From positions 145,293 to 209,292 of the forward strand of contig NZ_FPBO01000011.1 of NCBI RefSeq assembly GCF_900116645.1: a stretch of 64,000 nucleotides of DNA, in the 5' to 3' direction. Shown one piece after another: positions 10,001 to 17,119 of the stretch (positions within the stretch are counted from its first letter, which is position 1; each line of letters opens with the position of its first letter). The notes below the pieces were generated by a model, which was given only the letters and a program-made list of their open reading frames with translations, made no database searches and had not been told where the DNA came from. The DNA comes from Pseudoduganella namucuonensis. Lineage in GTDB: Bacteria > Pseudomonadota > Gammaproteobacteria > Burkholderiales > Burkholderiaceae_D. A program made the translations under genes and the position numbers.

Positions 10001-11000
10001 CAAGGCGCTGGAGTTCCAGCAGACCATCTACAACCGCGACTACCACCCCGGCCTGCCGGACTTCCCGGCCACGCGCCAGACCAACGGGGCGCCCGGCGTC
10101 TACAACCTGGGCTTCGTCTACGACCTGATCTTCTCCTGCGGCCGCATCGGCAACTACCAGCTGCAGGACAGGATCTACAATGATACGGACTTCCGCTTCC
10201 TCGAACTGGCGCTGCCGGCGGACGCGACGAAGAGGGGCGTGCGGGACACGCCGTTCTCCTATCCCTATGTGCACGACGCGGCGCTGTGGTACGACGCCAT
10301 CGCGGGCTTCACCGGCCGGTTCGTCGACGCCTGCTATCCCGGCGGCGACCGGGCCGTCGCGGACGACGTGCAATTGCAGCGCTTCTTCGCCAAGCTGATC
10401 CCGGCCTTCAACCATGTCGACGGCGTGACGCAGGCGCGGCGCTTCCCGGCCGAGGTGGTGACCACCGGGGCGCTGAAGGAGGTGCTCGCCATGTTCGTCT
10501 GGCAGTTCTCGGTGCAGCACACGGTGGTCAACGACGGCGCCTACAACCAGGCCGCGTTCGTGCCGAACGCCTCGACGCTGATGTACGCGCCGCCGGCCGG
10601 CAAGCCGTCCTCCCAGTGGAGCGCGGACGACGTGATCAACTGCCTGCCATCCAACGCCGTGCAGTACCCGTCGCTGGGCGGTATGAACTTCATGGACGTG
10701 CAGATCAACGCGTCCGTCACCGGGCAGGGGCCGTATCCCGAAACGGTCTGGGGTCGCATGACGCTGGAGCCGTCCATCGACGTCCTGCAGGACAGCTATG
10801 CCTTCGGCGACACGGGCTTGCGCGCCATCGTCGACAACTTCTATCAGGAGACCAGGAACATCGGCGACGCCATCGCGCTGCGGCAGGCGAAGGACGTCGC
10901 CCGCTATGTCGCCCTGCGCCCCGGCGCCACGGCCATTCCGCAGACGGTGGTGTTCGACCTCATCACGCCGGCCAATGTGATGAACACCATCCAGACTTGA
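7011..11000 (+). CDS. fusion protein: L-amino-acid-oxidase-like flavoenzyme plus lipoxygenase domain
   Basis: This 1329-residue protein has two catalytic halves. Residues about 70-690 form an FAD-dependent amine oxidase: GIVGGGFAGLFSGL dinucleotide site near 75, ESSDRVGGR, GEMGGMRLP near 130 (the Arg of this motif binds the substrate carboxylate in L-amino-acid oxidases) and GECCSVHHGWIVGALDSAYN near 646. Residues about 740-1329 match lipoxygenase: WLLAKML then H945-x4-H950-x4-H955, HPVFKLLRPH (H986-x8-H995) and QHTVVNDGAYNQAAFVPN with H1170 and N1174. By alignment with plant and animal enzymes the iron ligands would be H950, H955, H1170, N1174 and the C-terminal carboxylate. Oddities are a 30-residue (usually 17) gap between the third and fourth His, and a terminal Thr where lipoxygenases end in Ile. 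No signal peptide is seen. The gene stands alone behind an AT-rich 282-base upstream region. Confidence 0.88.
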   Translation: MSYLSFDASAARPAAPAGSLRSAYSNWLIANNGGRYRATVKAQLTRANLRRQQAALTAASPGDAAGEAKIGTIGIVGGGFAGLFSGLILQSLGIDCELFESSDRVGGRISTWYSSDYSPHDKDKAGLYGEMGGMRLPQFSADMLPVQQLGLAVNAVLERNGMRDLQVYWRKFYYNSPAQRMRYNDMPTFTTAADAGLASFNFDQARGGNVPEVWFTEKTDANGQAYLPINQILGQVNQPFIDAINRSFAEGFAMLMEYDQYSMWDYLTTVFTLGDLQQYYDPAMGAKSDLLPWPVVSFLETTNVGTGMYSVSFVEMVIAVYDWGGSKNPYQPSDPNIYMLTVDKGMQCFPDACHAVLDLEDGVLPEDGKLAQIQVGMLPAEPGGPYSYTAPNLTPDARPPFHTAAARADAPQTAPRAPKRKQRVFLKHKVVGLQYDPTLYPGQGGMKVQLRDLATEDAPLVEKQYPYVISTLPNGAYLNGEFKTDLLERISFDKAQAIRECEYMPAFKAFLTFKTQFWAKLGERQDQGLGAASTDRPNRQIIYPSYGYDATGGVLQVYCWAQDAQKLGALDDRARVAECLKGIAYLYPDVDVEAEFSGYHDGKTTKTWFWDEHAGGGAFALFNPGQFKNIYPALLTPEFDGCLNFAGECCSVHHGWIVGALDSAYNAVYHVLQQAGAHDKIRRMEETWGGYAPPDISGDAATASRMEYAFRYNEVDRKASSVAPGAAASIYGDSDYEFTGQVPAFIADFDKAPQSMKRTAKDKQVLQMLNNQWGDNVALRARAEEGAPAKPGPAASAVERLEAIYYGNNFQTIPAPRFWLKDDDEFARQQVAGFMPNLLTAVSPQDVRDLIESADIRDAGALGPIENIDYVADYRKFLRACTVTPERYYLPKPIVFFTVSGEGELMPAAIQLEHSGELFTPGMPNAENAWLLAKMLTNCAGQTLHDVGFHQLLTHQICAMVSVALFSEEVFNPAGSPPSAFAFQEHPVFKLLRPHVSKALEFQQTIYNRDYHPGLPDFPATRQTNGAPGVYNLGFVYDLIFSCGRIGNYQLQDRIYNDTDFRFLELALPADATKRGVRDTPFSYPYVHDAALWYDAIAGFTGRFVDACYPGGDRAVADDVQLQRFFAKLIPAFNHVDGVTQARRFPAEVVTTGALKEVLAMFVWQFSVQHTVVNDGAYNQAAFVPNASTLMYAPPAGKPSSQWSADDVINCLPSNAVQYPSLGGMNFMDVQINASVTGQGPYPETVWGRMTLEPSIDVLQDSYAFGDTGLRAIVDNFYQETRNIGDAIALRQAKDVARYVALRPGATAIPQTVVFDLITPANVMNTIQT

Positions 11001-11012
11001 TCGGCGGCCAAA

Positions 11013-11714
11013 TCAGCGGCTGAAGTAGAGGCGATGCAGATCGGGCAGGCTGACTTGATCGGCCGGCTGCGACAGGACCACCTTCCCGGTCTGCATCAAA
11101 TACACATGGTCGGCGATCGCCACCGCGCGCTCGGTGTTCTGCTCGACCAGCACAATGGTGCGGCCCTCGCGCTTGAGCCGCGCCAGAATGTCGAACAGCT
11201 CGGTCACCATCACTGGCGCCAATCCCAGCGAAGGTTCGTCGACGATCAGCAAGCGCGGGTCGGACATCAGGCCGCGCGCCAGGGCCAGCATCTGCGCCTC
11301 CCCGCCGGAAAGCGCACCCGCCAACTGCCGCCGGCGCTCGCGCAAACGGGGGAACATGGCGTAGGAGGCCTCCAGCCGCTCCCGCGCGTGCGCGCGGTGC
11401 GCCGCGGGGAAGGCGCCGACGATCAGGTTCTCCTCCACGCTCATGTCGCGGAAGATCATCCGTCCCTCGGGAATCATGGCCACGCCGGCGGCGGCCATGT
11501 CCCAGGTGGGCGTGCCGCCGAGCGGCGCCCCATGCAGGCGGACCTGGCCACTGGTCGCCGGGATCAGCCCCATGATGGCGCGCAGCAGCGTGGTCTTGCC
11601 CGCGCCGTTCGGGCCGATGATGGCGGTGAGCCGGCCCGGCTGCGCCGCCAGCGACACGTCCCACAGCACGTTGATGGCGCCGTAGCCTGCCCGCAGCCCC
11701 TCCACTTCAAGCAT
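11013..11714 (-). CDS. livF: branched-chain-type ABC transporter, ATP-binding protein LivF
   Basis: This 233-residue ATPase energises the importer encoded upstream. Walker A is GPNGAGKTT, the signature motif LSGGEAQM and Walker B LLIVDEPSLGL. The shorter length, ending soon after the H-loop region, is typical of LivF rather than LivG. The ATG at 11714 overlaps the end of livG by 8 bases, as in most liv operons. It is the last gene of the block and converges with the oxidase-lipoxygenase gene 12 bases away. Confidence 0.93.
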   Translation of the reverse strand: MLEVEGLRAGYGAINVLWDVSLAAQPGRLTAIIGPNGAGKTTLLRAIMGLIPATSGQVRLHGAPLGGTPTWDMAAAGVAMIPEGRMIFRDMSVEENLIVGAFPAAHRAHARERLEASYAMFPRLRERRRQLAGALSGGEAQMLALARGLMSDPRLLIVDEPSLGLAPVMVTELFDILARLKREGRTIVLVEQNTERAVAIADHVYLMQTGKVVLSQPADQVSLPDLHRLYFSR

Positions 11715-12420
11715 GGTCAGCCCCCGTATAGCTCTTGATGACGGCCGGATCCCGGAACACCTCGTCCGGCGTGCCGTCCGCGATCAGCTGCCCAAAGTTC
11801 AGCACCGCCACACGGTGGCACAGGGTGCTGATGGTGTCGATATCGTGTTCGATGATGACGATGCCCACCCCGTAGCGCCGGTGCAGCTCCCCCAGCATGG
11901 CCATGAAGCGCCGCTTGCCGGTGGTTTCGAGTCCGGCCAGCACCTCGTCCAGCAGCAGCAGGCGCGGCTCGGTGGCCAGCGCCTTCGCCACTTCCAGCGC
12001 CTTAAGTTCCGTCAGCGCCAGGCCCGTGGCGGCGTCGCTCTCCGCCTTCGCGGCCAAGCCGGTGAAGTCGAGGATGTCGTCGAGCCTGGCCCGGTCCACC
12101 TTGCCGGCGCCGAAGCGCTGGGCGACGACGAGGTTTTCGCGCACCGTCAACTGGTGCAGCGGCTGCGGGATCTGGAAGGTGCGGCCTATGCCAAGCCGCG
12201 CGCGGCCATGCATGGGCGTGCGCAGCACGTCGCGGCCCTCGAAGCGGATGCCGCCGCCGGTAGGCTTGACCAGGCCGGAGATGGCGTTGAACAGCGTGGT
12301 CTTGCCCGCCCCGTTGGGACCGACCAGGCCCAGCACGTCGCCGCCGCCGGCCTTCAGGGACACGCCGTCGAGCGCCATCAGGCCGCCGAAGCGCACGGAG
12401 AGCTGGTCCAGTTCAAGCAT
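11707..12420 (-). CDS. livG: branched-chain-type ABC transporter, ATP-binding protein LivG
   Basis: This 237-residue ATPase has Walker A GPNGAGKTT, the LivG-type ISGLVKPTGGGIRFEGRDV segment and HDIDTISTLCHRVAVL at the switch region. The signature motif is degenerate (LALTELKALEVAKAL instead of LSxGxxxxLE), and Walker B reads LLLLDEVLAGL with Val replacing the usual Pro. It should pair with LivF on the cytoplasmic face of LivH/LivM. It overlaps livM by 8 bases and livF by 8 bases, giving tight translational coupling. Confidence 0.92.
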   Translation of the reverse strand: MLELDQLSVRFGGLMALDGVSLKAGGGDVLGLVGPNGAGKTTLFNAISGLVKPTGGGIRFEGRDVLRTPMHGRARLGIGRTFQIPQPLHQLTVRENLVVAQRFGAGKVDRARLDDILDFTGLAAKAESDAATGLALTELKALEVAKALATEPRLLLLDEVLAGLETTGKRRFMAMLGELHRRYGVGIVIIEHDIDTISTLCHRVAVLNFGQLIADGTPDEVFRDPAVIKSYTGADHA

Positions 12421-13366
12421 GGCGACCGCTCCCCAGGCTCCGCAGCAGCGGCAGCAGGCCGCCGGGGCTGAGCATGATCATCGCCACCAGCAGCGCGCCG
12501 AGCACCAGCTGGTGGCCGGTGGGCAGCAACTCCTTGAACACCAGCTGGTCCGCCAGCGACACGAACACCGCGCCCAGGACCGGCCCCGCGATGGTGCGGT
12601 AGCCGCCGAAGATGGCGGCCACGATGGGCAGCGTGACCCACAGGCCGTTGAAGGCGTAGTCCGGGTCGAGGAAATTGATGTAGTGGGCGTTGAAGGCGCC
12701 AGCCACGCCGGCCATGAAGGCCGACACCAGCAGCATCGCGCCCTTCAGCAAGGTGCTGTTGACGCCGATGACACGGGTGGCGTCCTCGCTGCCGTGCATG
12801 GCGCGCAGCGCCAGGCCGTGGTGGCTGCGGTTGATCAACGTGTAGGCGAGGCCGAACAGCGTCACGATGGTCAGTATCACCAGGTAGGCGCCGGTCTTGC
12901 CGCTGAAGTCATGGCCCAGCACCACTGGTAGCGCGGGGATGCCCGAGATGCCGGCCGCGCCGCGCGTGACCGAACTCCATTCGGTGGCGATGATGCGGAA
13001 GATGTGGGCGTAGGCCAGGATGGCGAGCGCGAAGTAGGGCCCGCGCAGGCGCAGCACTGGCAGCATCGCCAGCGACGCGGCGGCGGCGCCCAGCCCGCCG
13101 AGCGGCAGGCCGGCCGCCACCGGCAGGCCCAGCGTGGTGGTGGCCAGGGCTGAGGCGTAGGCGCCGACGCCGAAGAAGGCCGAGTGGCCGAAGCTGATCA
13201 TGCCGCCCAGGTTGCCGAGCAAGGCCCAGGACAGCGCCACGCAGCCGATCACCAGCGAGGCGATGATCACGCTCATCACGTAGTTGTTGGTCCCCAGCGT
13301 CAGCGGCACCACGATATAGGCGAGGGCGGCGAGCGCGATGAAGCCGGGCTTCAGGCGCTGTTTCAT
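12413..13366 (-). CDS. livM: branched-chain-type ABC transporter permease LivM
   Basis: This 317-residue permease has about 9-10 membrane spans and the family segment GGMISFGHSAFFGVGAYA. The GPYFALAILAYAHIFR stretch and the GGYRTIAGPVLGAVF loop near the C-terminus are typical of LivM. The ATG at 13366 overlaps the livH stop (ATGA), which fixes the start; the frame is open further but only as a shadow of livH. Confidence 0.92.
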   Translation of the reverse strand: MKQRLKPGFIALAALAYIVVPLTLGTNNYVMSVIIASLVIGCVALSWALLGNLGGMISFGHSAFFGVGAYASALATTTLGLPVAAGLPLGGLGAAAASLAMLPVLRLRGPYFALAILAYAHIFRIIATEWSSVTRGAAGISGIPALPVVLGHDFSGKTGAYLVILTIVTLFGLAYTLINRSHHGLALRAMHGSEDATRVIGVNSTLLKGAMLLVSAFMAGVAGAFNAHYINFLDPDYAFNGLWVTLPIVAAIFGGYRTIAGPVLGAVFVSLADQLVFKELLPTGHQLVLGALLVAMIMLSPGGLLPLLRSLGSGRHA

Positions 13367-14235
13367 CCGCGCCTCGCCACGGCCCCGAACAGGCCGTTGG
13401 GCAGCACGAACAGCACCAGCAGGAACAGCGTCATGCCCGCCAGCTCCTGCAGCGAGGAGCTGGCCAGGGTGACGGTCAGCGCCTCGCACACGCCCAGCAG
13501 CACGGCGCCCAGCAGCACTCCGGGTATGGAGCCGACGCCGGCCAGCACCGTGATGATGAAGGCCTTCACGGTCAGCGCGCCGCCATAGGCCGGCTGGATC
13601 ACCCCATAGCTGAACAGGGCCACGCCCGCGAACGCGGCCAGGATGCCGGCCACGACGAAGGACACCAGTTCCACGCGACCCGGGTTGATGCCCATCAGCT
13701 TGGCGGCGTCGCGGTTGCTGGACACGGCGCGCAGCGCGCGGCCATACCAGCTGCTGGACAGCCACCACCACAGCGCGGCCAGCAACGCCAGGCTCACGGC
13801 GAAGAAAATGATCTCGCTGCGCATGCTGTACAGCGGGCCGACGACGAAGGCCTCCTGCAGCCAGCTGGAACTGGTGGAGCGCACGTCCGCCTTCCACGTC
13901 AGCAGGATGGCGTTGGTGAGGATGACGCCGATGCCGAAGGTGAGCAGCAGGGAATTGATTTCGCGGTCTTGCTTGATGCGGCCGACGGTCCAGTGCACGC
14001 CCACCGCCGCCATGCCGGTGGCCAGCAGCGCGAGCGGGATGGCCGCCACCGGTCCCCAACCCAGTTGCGACTCGGCGGTGTAGGCGACATAGGCGGCCAG
14101 CAGCACCAGTTCCCCGTGCGCGAGGTTGATGATCTTCATGGTGCCGAACACCAGCGCCAGGCCCAGCGCGATCAGCGCGTACGAGCCGCCTTGCAGGAGG
14201 CCGGAGTACAGGGCCTGGAGTATCAGCTCGGTCAT
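13363..14235 (-). CDS. livH: branched-chain-type ABC transporter permease LivH
   Basis: This 290-residue inner-membrane permease starts MTELILQALYSGLLQGGSYALIALG and has the LivH landmarks LVFGTMKIINLAHGE and GSIPGVLLGAVLLGVCEAL. I chose ATG 14235; an in-frame TTG at 14253 is the only upstream alternative. Neither has a good Shine-Dalgarno, perhaps because a palindromic repeat (14257-14287) now occupies the upstream region. The gene lies downstream of the binding-protein gene and completes a full importer (HMGF plus periplasmic binding protein). Confidence 0.92.
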   Translation of the reverse strand: MTELILQALYSGLLQGGSYALIALGLALVFGTMKIINLAHGELVLLAAYVAYTAESQLGWGPVAAIPLALLATGMAAVGVHWTVGRIKQDREINSLLLTFGIGVILTNAILLTWKADVRSTSSSWLQEAFVVGPLYSMRSEIIFFAVSLALLAALWWWLSSSWYGRALRAVSSNRDAAKLMGINPGRVELVSFVVAGILAAFAGVALFSYGVIQPAYGGALTVKAFIITVLAGVGSIPGVLLGAVLLGVCEALTVTLASSSLQELAGMTLFLLVLFVLPNGLFGAVARRG

Positions 14236-14256
14236 GTTACAAGCAAACGGCAAAGG

Positions 14257-14287
14257 CCGGGGTCAGACCCAACGGGTCTGACCCCGG
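14257..14287. repeat. perfect short palindrome (CCGGGGTCAGACCC family), copy 1
   Basis: Two 14-base arms, CCGGGGTCAGACCC and its complement, are separated by only AAC. It sits between the binding-protein stop and livH on the minus strand and can form a very stable hairpin in that transcript. An incomplete relative sharing the core and flanks occurs at about 38456-38560. It may damp expression of the permease/ATPase genes relative to the binding protein. Confidence 0.85.
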
Positions 14288-14301
14288 GTTTTGACGTTGG
14301 T

Positions 14302-15456
14302 TTACCATGGCACGGCGGGATACGCCATCTTGCCCGTGGCATGCTCCTTCGGCCACACGATCGCGATCTTCTTGTCCTGGTGCTGCCCCATGCGGTGCAC
14401 GAAGTTGGGGTTGTCGCCGTTGGCGGCGAACTGCACGCGGCCGATCAAGGTGCCGCGATCGGTCTTGCGCAACTCGTCGGCGATGCCGCCTTTCCTCACC
14501 GTGCCCTTGTCCGCCGCCCGCGCGATGGCGTCGAACAGCAGCGACGCCTGCACGTAGCCGAACTGGCCCAGGTAGTCCGGCTCCTTCTTGTACAGCTGCC
14601 GGTAGGTGTCCGCGAAGGCCTTGCCGTCGGCGGTTTCGAAGGTGGCGGGGAAGGGCAGCAGGGCGGTGCCGTAGACATTGGGCATCAGGTCCGGGAACTC
14701 GGCCGCCATCTTCGGCGTGGCCAGCGACCACACGCCGACCAGCGCCTTCAGCGACGGCTTGAGCACCCGCGCCGCGCGCAAGATGCCGACGTAGTCGTTC
14801 TCGTAGCCCACCATCAGCAGCACTTCCGACTTGTCCTGCAGCTTCACCTTGTTGATGATGGGCTTGAAGTCGGTGATGGCCGGATCGAAGGAGTGCGCTT
14901 CCGCCTTCACGCCCTTGGACGCCAGCGCCTTCTGCACCGACACGGCCAGGTCGCTGGTGGCGTCCTTGGTCGAGTAGACGATGGAGACCGACTTCGCGCC
15001 CATTTCGTCCAGCAGCCCCAGCACGGCGCGCTCGTAGCCGGCGGTATTGTTGATGCGGAAGAAGTTCCTGCTGCCGCGGGACACCAGGCTGTCGTCCACG
15101 CCGCCGGAAGTCATGTAGACCAGTTTGAGCTTGTTGGCCGCGTCCGACGCCGGCGCGATATTGTTGGAGCCGTAGCCGCCCGTGATGGCGACCACGCCCT
15201 GGCTGGCCAGCTTCTCGACGGCGGCGATGGCCTTGGCGGGCGTGGACTCGTCGTCCACGGTGAGGATCTTGACCTTGTGCTTGCCGTTGTTTCGGTTGAA
15301 CACCTCGGCCGCCACCATCACGCCCTCGTGCATGCCCGAGCCCACGCGCGCCAGCGCGCCGCTCATGGGCAGTTCGGCGCCCACCAGGAACTCTTCCGCT
15401 TGCGCCGCGCCGCTGAAAGCCGCAGCCATCATGGCTGCCAGGGCTATTTTAATCAT
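14302..15456 (-). CDS. ABC transporter periplasmic substrate-binding protein (LivJ/type 1)
   Basis: This 384-residue protein begins with a signal peptide (MIKIALAAMMAAAFSGAAQA, cleavage after AQA). A type 1 periplasmic binding domain follows: VGAELPMSGALARVGSGMHEG, then GVVAITGGYGSNN, and TGKMAYPA at the end. It delivers a ligand to the LivHMGF transporter. Its genomic company (acyl-CoA ligase, acyl-CoA dehydrogenase, IclR regulator) argues for a carboxylic or aromatic acid rather than a branched-chain amino acid; this is inference. It overlaps the acyl-CoA ligase gene by 8 bases. Confidence 0.92.
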   Translation of the reverse strand: MIKIALAAMMAAAFSGAAQAEEFLVGAELPMSGALARVGSGMHEGVMVAAEVFNRNNGKHKVKILTVDDESTPAKAIAAVEKLASQGVVAITGGYGSNNIAPASDAANKLKLVYMTSGGVDDSLVSRGSRNFFRINNTAGYERAVLGLLDEMGAKSVSIVYSTKDATSDLAVSVQKALASKGVKAEAHSFDPAITDFKPIINKVKLQDKSEVLLMVGYENDYVGILRAARVLKPSLKALVGVWSLATPKMAAEFPDLMPNVYGTALLPFPATFETADGKAFADTYRQLYKKEPDYLGQFGYVQASLLFDAIARAADKGTVRKGGIADELRKTDRGTLIGRVQFAANGDNPNFVHRMGQHQDKKIAIVWPKEHATGKMAYPAVPW

Positions 15457-17119
15457 GGGGATTCTCCGTAATTTGGTCCTGCGCCATCTCTTGCGCCATT
15501 TGCCGCAAGCGGCCTTTCAGTATCTTGCCGGTGGCCGCGGCTGGCAATGCTTCCATCATGATAATGCGTGCCGGGCATTTGTAGTGGGCCAGCCGGCTTG
15601 CGGCGTGGGCGCGCAGTTCCTCCAACAGCTCGGCGGCATCCCCCTTGCGGCGCGGATGCGGTTCGACGAAGGCGATCACTTCCTCTTCGCCATTGGCCAC
15701 GCCAATCCCCACCACGGCGGATTGGACGACGTCCGGGTGGGCGTTCAGCACGGTCTCCACCTCCAGCGGGTAGACGTTGAAGCCGGAGTGGATGATCAGC
15801 TCCTTGGCGCGGCCGACGATGAACAGGGCGCCATCGCCATCCCGGCGGGCCACGTCGCCCGTGCGCAGCCAACCGTCGGCGTCGATGGCCGCGGCGGTGA
15901 GCGCGGGCTCCTTGTAATAGCCCAGCATGACGTTCGGGCCGCGCACCAGCAGCTCGCCAACGCCGTCGCCGCCGTCGTCGATGCGGACTTCGATGCCGGG
16001 GATGGCGTAGCCGACCGAGGTGTCGTCGCGCGGCGCGTCCAGGCGGGTCTGGCTGATGGTGGGCGAGCTCTCCGTCATGCCGTAGCCGTTGTGCAGCGGC
16101 TGGCCGAGCAGCTTTTCCACCTGCCGCTTCAGCAACGGGTCCAGCGGCGAGCCGCCCGCGTAGGCGAAGCGCAGGTCGGTGGCCAACGGCGTTTCCGCGC
16201 CGCCCAGCGTCTCCAGCAGGCGGGCATACATGGCGGGGACGCCTTGCACGATGGTCAGCCTGTCGTGGCGCAGCGCGCGCAGCAGGGCCTCCACCGAGAA
16301 GCGCGGCTGCAGGTACAGGCAGGCGCCCGCGTACAGCGTGCCGAGCATGACGGACGCCAAGCCATAGACGTGCGAGATCGGCAGCACGCCATACACCCGG
16401 TCGCCCGGCGCCAGCCCGCGCAGGGCGCTGGACACGGCGGCGATGAACAGCAGGTTGCGATGCGAAAGCATCACACCCTTGGATAGTCCGGTGGTGCCGG
16501 TGGTGTAGATCAGCGCGGCGGCTTGCCGGGCGCCGTCGGCGAAGACAGGTTCCTGCACAGCGGCCTGGCTCAAAGGCCCGGCGGTCCAGGCCTCCACGGC
16601 GGGTGCACCGCCGCGCCGCGCGCCAGGGGACAGACACTCCGCGCCACACGCCTCGGCAAGTTCATGCGACGTCGACCGCGTGTCTGTCCCCGGTGATGCG
16701 CCTCCGGTCCGCCCCGCAACGCCCGCGCCGTGCCGCCTGGCGTGGCCCGCCGCCTCGGAGGAGACGGCATCGGTGTAGACCAGCAGCCGCGCCCCCGAAT
16801 GGTCGCGGAACTGGTCCACCTCCCGTTCGGACAGGCGCGCGTTGACGTTGACGGCCCAGGCGTCGATCGCGGCGCAGGCGAAAATCAGCGTGATCTGCGC
16901 CACGCTGTTTTCGCCCACGATCATCACCCGGTCCCCCGCCCGCACACCCAGGGCGCGCAGGCGCGCGGCCGCCGCATCCATGGCCGCCGCCAGTTCGCCA
17001 TAGGTGACGATGCGCCCATCCTCGGACAGCGCGGGCGCGTCCGGCGCGGCCTCCGCCCGGAGGCGCGGAATGTCGCTGATGCGCGCGGGCAGGGAAGCCA
17101 GCAGGGTGGCGACGTCCAT
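15449..17119 (-). CDS. AMP-dependent acyl-CoA synthetase/ligase with an in-frame palindrome insert
   Basis: This 556-residue ligase activates a carboxylic acid to its CoA thioester through an acyl-adenylate. Motifs: LIYTTGTTGLSKGV (P-loop-like), GYGMTESSPT, WLRTGDVARRDGDGALFIVGR and the catalytic Lys in TGKILKGRLRQ. The start ATG at 17119 overlaps the stop of the upstream acyl-CoA dehydrogenase by one base. Between the N-terminal adenylation region and the P-loop lie 22 residues (about 143-164) encoded by a 66-base palindrome, 16626-16691, whose arms read GGGGACAGACAC. The palindrome length is a multiple of three, so the frame is kept. The acid substrate is unknown. Confidence 0.9.
   Translation of the reverse strand: MDVATLLASLPARISDIPRLRAEAAPDAPALSEDGRIVTYGELAAAMDAAAARLRALGVRAGDRVMIVGENSVAQITLIFACAAIDAWAVNVNARLSEREVDQFRDHSGARLLVYTDAVSSEAAGHARRHGAGVAGRTGGASPGTDTRSTSHELAEACGAECLSPGARRGGAPAVEAWTAGPLSQAAVQEPVFADGARQAAALIYTTGTTGLSKGVMLSHRNLLFIAAVSSALRGLAPGDRVYGVLPISHVYGLASVMLGTLYAGACLYLQPRFSVEALLRALRHDRLTIVQGVPAMYARLLETLGGAETPLATDLRFAYAGGSPLDPLLKRQVEKLLGQPLHNGYGMTESSPTISQTRLDAPRDDTSVGYAIPGIEVRIDDGGDGVGELLVRGPNVMLGYYKEPALTAAAIDADGWLRTGDVARRDGDGALFIVGRAKELIIHSGFNVYPLEVETVLNAHPDVVQSAVVGIGVANGEEEVIAFVEPHPRRKGDAAELLEELRAHAASRLAHYKCPARIIMMEALPAAATGKILKGRLRQMAQEMAQDQITENPHD
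16626..16691. repeat. REP-like palindrome inside the acyl-CoA ligase coding sequence
   Basis: The arms GGGGACAGACAC (16626-16637) and GTGTCTGTCCCC (16680-16691) are perfect inverted copies around a 42-base centre. The total, 66 bases, equals 22 codons and is translated in frame as GTDTRSTSHELAEACGAECL followed by SP. The site is in a variable loop of the ligase, before the P-loop. Confidence 0.8.

Noticed and set aside
7020..10520. Very long open frame (1166 codons) on the minus strand opposite the oxidase-lipoxygenase gene
   Set aside because: The product is rich in Arg, His, Gly and Val with no recognisable domain; it is the expected antisense shadow of a GC-rich gene.
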